A stretch of 64,000 bases of DNA from Zoogloea sp041911615 (GTDB taxonomy: Bacteria > Pseudomonadota > Gammaproteobacteria > Burkholderiales > Rhodocyclaceae). The position numbers and the translations under genes are program-made. The stretch is taken from the NCBI RefSeq assembly GCF_041911615.1, contig NZ_JAYROR010000040.1, forward strand, positions 47,150 through 111,149, read 5' to 3'. Shown in pieces: positions 62,102-64,000 of the stretch (its first letter is position 1; the number at the start of each line of letters is the position of its first letter). The notes below the pieces were generated by a model. That model did no database searches, was not told where the DNA came from, and worked only from the letters and a program-made list of their open reading frames with translations.

Positions 62102-62904
62102 GTTGTCTGGTCGATCTCTGGTCCGGGGTTTTCGATGCCGGGCATGGGATCGCGCATCCAGGCGCGGCCGCTCAGCCGCCCTCGCCCAATGCGCCGCGAG
62201 GGGCGCCCCAGCAGCTCGTCACGCCACGAACCCGGTTCCGCAGCCCTTGCGGCGCGACGGCCCCCTTCCGACTGCATGCCCCCGCTATCTGCCACAGTCT
62301 CACCGTCGCGCGGAGCCGGGAAACACAGACTCTTCAACGCACTCCCCACCTCAAGACCGGCAAGGACCGGCCCTTCGGCGGATTCCGAGCAGCCGATCGC
62401 CCTTGGTGTCAATTTCGACAAGGGGGTCTATGTAGTACGCCAATTGACACCACCCTTGCCAGCTCTCCGTTCTGCCGCCATCCCCCCCCCGCCCCTGACA
62501 AGACCACTCCATCGGCGCCAACTTGAGCCCGGCGCAGGATCAAGGGACCTGCGCCGGGCGTCCCGATTGTTCGTGCTCTGTGAGTTTGGCTCGCAAGGTG
62601 ACCTTAAAGGGGTTACAGCTGCAGGTAGGGTTTGTGGAATCGTTGCTGGGGGAATGGTTAACCGGTGTCAGGCACCAGCCGTGCTCCTTCTGAGCTGTTG
62701 CTCATCGGCCAGAGCGGCCATTGGTTTGCAGCTGCGACTGCGGCAGCATTGCGCCAGTAACCTATCGCTCAGACATAGGTGACCGCGATCAGAGGCGTTC
62801 CACCGCGGTGAACGCATACTTCCCAACTGTGAGCTGCCAGTCAGGTCAGGACAGCTCTACGATGGCCGCAGCCGTGATCAACCAAGTGCTGGTACCCTAT
62901 TGGG
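62102..62904. other. Gene-poor junction between the tRNA-Asn pair and a STAND-like gene
   Basis: About 800 bases with no convincing gene; the open frames on both strands are Pro/Arg/Ser-rich and lack ribosome sites or family motifs. It contains an 11-bp inverted repeat (62404-62452), a run of nine Cs near 62484, GGTGTCAGGCACC at 62664-62676 (a self-complementary type of sequence often seen near transposable remnants), ACCTAT/ATAGGT (62760-62780) and a near-palindrome at 62795-62815. It probably holds the promoter of the following gene and relics of past insertions. Confidence 0.5.
62404..62452. repeat. 11-bp perfect inverted repeat, 27 bases apart
   Basis: TGGTGTCAATT (62404-62414) and AATTGACACCA (62442-62452) are exact complements. 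They may be ends of a short decayed element or a hairpin. No coding sequence lies between. Confidence 0.6.
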
Positions 62905-64000
62905 ATGAACCGCGCATTTAAGGACCTGCGAGCCGCAACCGACAAAGACGTCGACTTCGAGCTGACCTTTGGTGAGCGCTTCGACGAATCCGGTGTTGGC
63001 TGGGACGAACTGCTGAAGTCCCAGCGTATTCTCATCGTTTCGGAGGCCGGGGCCGGCAAGACTTATGAGTGCGAGTCGAAGGCGAGAGAACTCTTTGCCC
63101 ACGGCGAGCCTGCATTCTTCCTATCGCTCGAGAGCGTTGCATCTGCGGGCGTTGTAGCCACCCTCTTCGGGGACGAACTGACGCGTTTCAATGACTGGTT
63201 GGCGTCCTCGTCACAGGTTGCCTATTTCTTCCTCGACTCCATCGATGAGCTTCAACTTGTCCATCGGTCGTTCAAGGACGCTCTGCGCCGATTCGCGCAT
63301 GACATCCGTGGAGCGCTGGAACGGGCAACTGTCGTGGTCACCGCTCGGCCAGTACCCATTGATCGTCAAGCGTTCAGGGAGATCTTGCCTGTACCGGCTG
63401 TAGTATGCGCAGCCGACACAGAAGATGAGTTCATTCGCATCGCGATGGATGGCCCCAGCAATAGCAGGGACGACGGCCCGCCTTCGCATCGCGAGGTTGA
63501 ACTGCTCCCGCTAACGGGGCCACAGATCGTCGAGTTCTCTCGTGCTCGTGGAGTCCAGAACGCAGCCTCCCTGCTTGAGGCAATTGACGCCAAGAATGCC
63601 CTAGGGTTCGCGCGCAAGCCGCAAGACCTGATCGAGCTGTGCGATGACTGGCGCGAGCACGGACGGATCCGCGCACACCTCGATCAGATTCAAACTCATG
63701 CGCGCGCCCGACTGACCGCTCGTGCGGATCGGCGCGAGAAGGCAGATCTCTCGCTTGAGAAGGCGCGGTCTGGCGCACAGCGGCTCGCGCTGGCGGTGAT
63801 GCTGAGTCGGCGCTTGACCGTACGCTACAGCGCGGGGGCTGATGGCGACGCGACGGGAGGCCCCCCAATCGACCCGCGCGAGCTGCTTCCCGATTGGAGC
63901 GCCAACGAAGTGTCCGCGCTCTTGGAGCGCCCAATTTTCGTGGAGGGAGGGTACGGTCGCGTCCGCTTCCACCATCGGTCGGTCCTGGAATTCTTGGCTG
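62905..64000 (+). CDS. NACHT/STAND-like NTPase, N-terminal part, runs off the window
   Basis: An uninterrupted frame of at least 365 codons from the ATG at 62905 to the window edge; an in-frame TGA at 62875 excludes an earlier start. Residues 46-53 (SEAGAGKT) are a Walker A loop, 107-116 (YFFLDSIDEL) a NACHT-type Walker B, and 143-149 (VVVTARP) the sensor-1 Arg region. LLPLTGPQIVEFSRARGV (about 200-217) resembles the winged-helix part, and FHHRSVLEFLA (355-365) matches the H-R-S-x-x-E-F/Y-L-A motif found at the end of the NACHT module. Only about 40 residues precede the NTPase, so there is no N-terminal effector domain; the sensor or effector must lie beyond the edge or in a partner gene. No clear ribosome site. 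Codon use is less GC-biased than that of its neighbours, suggesting transfer. Confidence 0.8.
   Translation, partial: MNRAFKDLRAATDKDVDFELTFGERFDESGVGWDELLKSQRILIVSEAGAGKTYECESKARELFAHGEPAFFLSLESVASAGVVATLFGDELTRFNDWLASSSQVAYFFLDSIDELQLVHRSFKDALRRFAHDIRGALERATVVVTARPVPIDRQAFREILPVPAVVCAADTEDEFIRIAMDGPSNSRDDGPPSHREVELLPLTGPQIVEFSRARGVQNAASLLEAIDAKNALGFARKPQDLIELCDDWREHGRIRAHLDQIQTHARARLTARADRREKADLSLEKARSGAQRLALAVMLSRRLTVRYSAGADGDATGGPPIDPRELLPDWSANEVSALLERPIFVEGGYGRVRFHHRSVLEFLA

Noticed and set aside
62135..62782. A 215-codon frame after the tRNA-Asn genes
   Set aside because: Pro/Arg/Ser-rich, no ribosome site, includes sequence of the inverted repeat; no resemblance to a protein family.
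62841..63975. Several minus-strand frames at the right end (for example 63431-63934)
   Set aside because: They are opposite the STAND-like gene, whose ordered NTPase motifs make the plus strand the coding one.

Overview
The window is high-GC (apart from a few AT-rich promoter regions), gene-dense bacterial chromosome from a betaproteobacterium. The gene orders rpoE-rseABC-mucD-lepA-lepB-rnc-era-recO-pdxJ-acpS and yceD-rpmF-plsX-fabHDG-acpP-fabF, together with an aerobic phenylacetate (PAA) cluster, suggest Rhodocyclales (Azoarcus/Aromatoleum/Thauera-like). That taxonomic call is inference from gene content; no rRNA is present.

Region 1 (1-3.5 kb): a sulfonate-type ABC solute-binding protein on the minus strand and, divergent from it, a Cache-type chemoreceptor. 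Their spacer holds a perfect 21-bp inverted repeat.

Region 2 (3.5-16.4 kb, minus strand): one long phenylacetate operon read as paaN-paaG-paaH-paaI-paaK-paaJ-solute-binding protein-enoyl-CoA hydratase-paaA-paaB-paaC-paaD-paaE, ending in a strong terminator. PaaK makes phenylacetyl-CoA, PaaABCDE epoxidise the ring, PaaG isomerises to the oxepin, PaaN oxidises the ring-opened aldehyde, and the hydratase/PaaH/PaaJ perform beta-oxidation. PaaN here lacks the ring-opening hydratase domain.

Region 3 (16.4-27.5 kb): an AT-rich divergent promoter region, then a diiron oxygenase-like protein with its own ferredoxin-type reductase, the repressor PaaX, two small enzymes, PaaY, an IclR regulator, and a livHMG-type ABC operon with no solute-binding gene whose last gene fuses a hemerythrin domain to a LivF ATPase. 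Paired GATAC/GTATC sites 26-27 bp apart lie in front of the diiron operon and (twice) in front of the liv operon; they are candidate PaaX operators and would tie the locus into one regulon.

Region 4 (27.7-42.3 kb, minus strand): a long, translationally coupled housekeeping array, rpoE-rseA-rseB-rseC-mucD-glutaredoxin-lepA-lepB-DUF4845-rnc-era-recO-pdxJ-acpS-nagZ-uvrC-pgsA, followed by tRNA-Gly, tRNA-Cys, tRNA-Gly. Region 5 (42.5-50.7 kb): nadB, and the opposing fatty-acid synthesis operon yceD-rpmF-plsX-fabH-fabD-fabG-acpP-fabF-ygfX, whose consensus promoter sits so close to the first start codon that the message looks leaderless. Region 6 (50.7-61.8 kb): maf, an RsmI-like methyltransferase, a Rieske protein, a phosphatase, rluC, rne with a long structured leader, a low-molecular-weight phosphatase, uvrB and an aromatic/aspartate aminotransferase.

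Region 7 (61.8-64 kb): two identical tRNA-Asn genes mark a boundary. Beyond them is about 850 bp of gene-poor sequence with inverted repeats, then a gene that runs off the right edge and encodes a NACHT/STAND-like NTPase of the kind found in phage-defence loci. It looks like the start of an accessory island.
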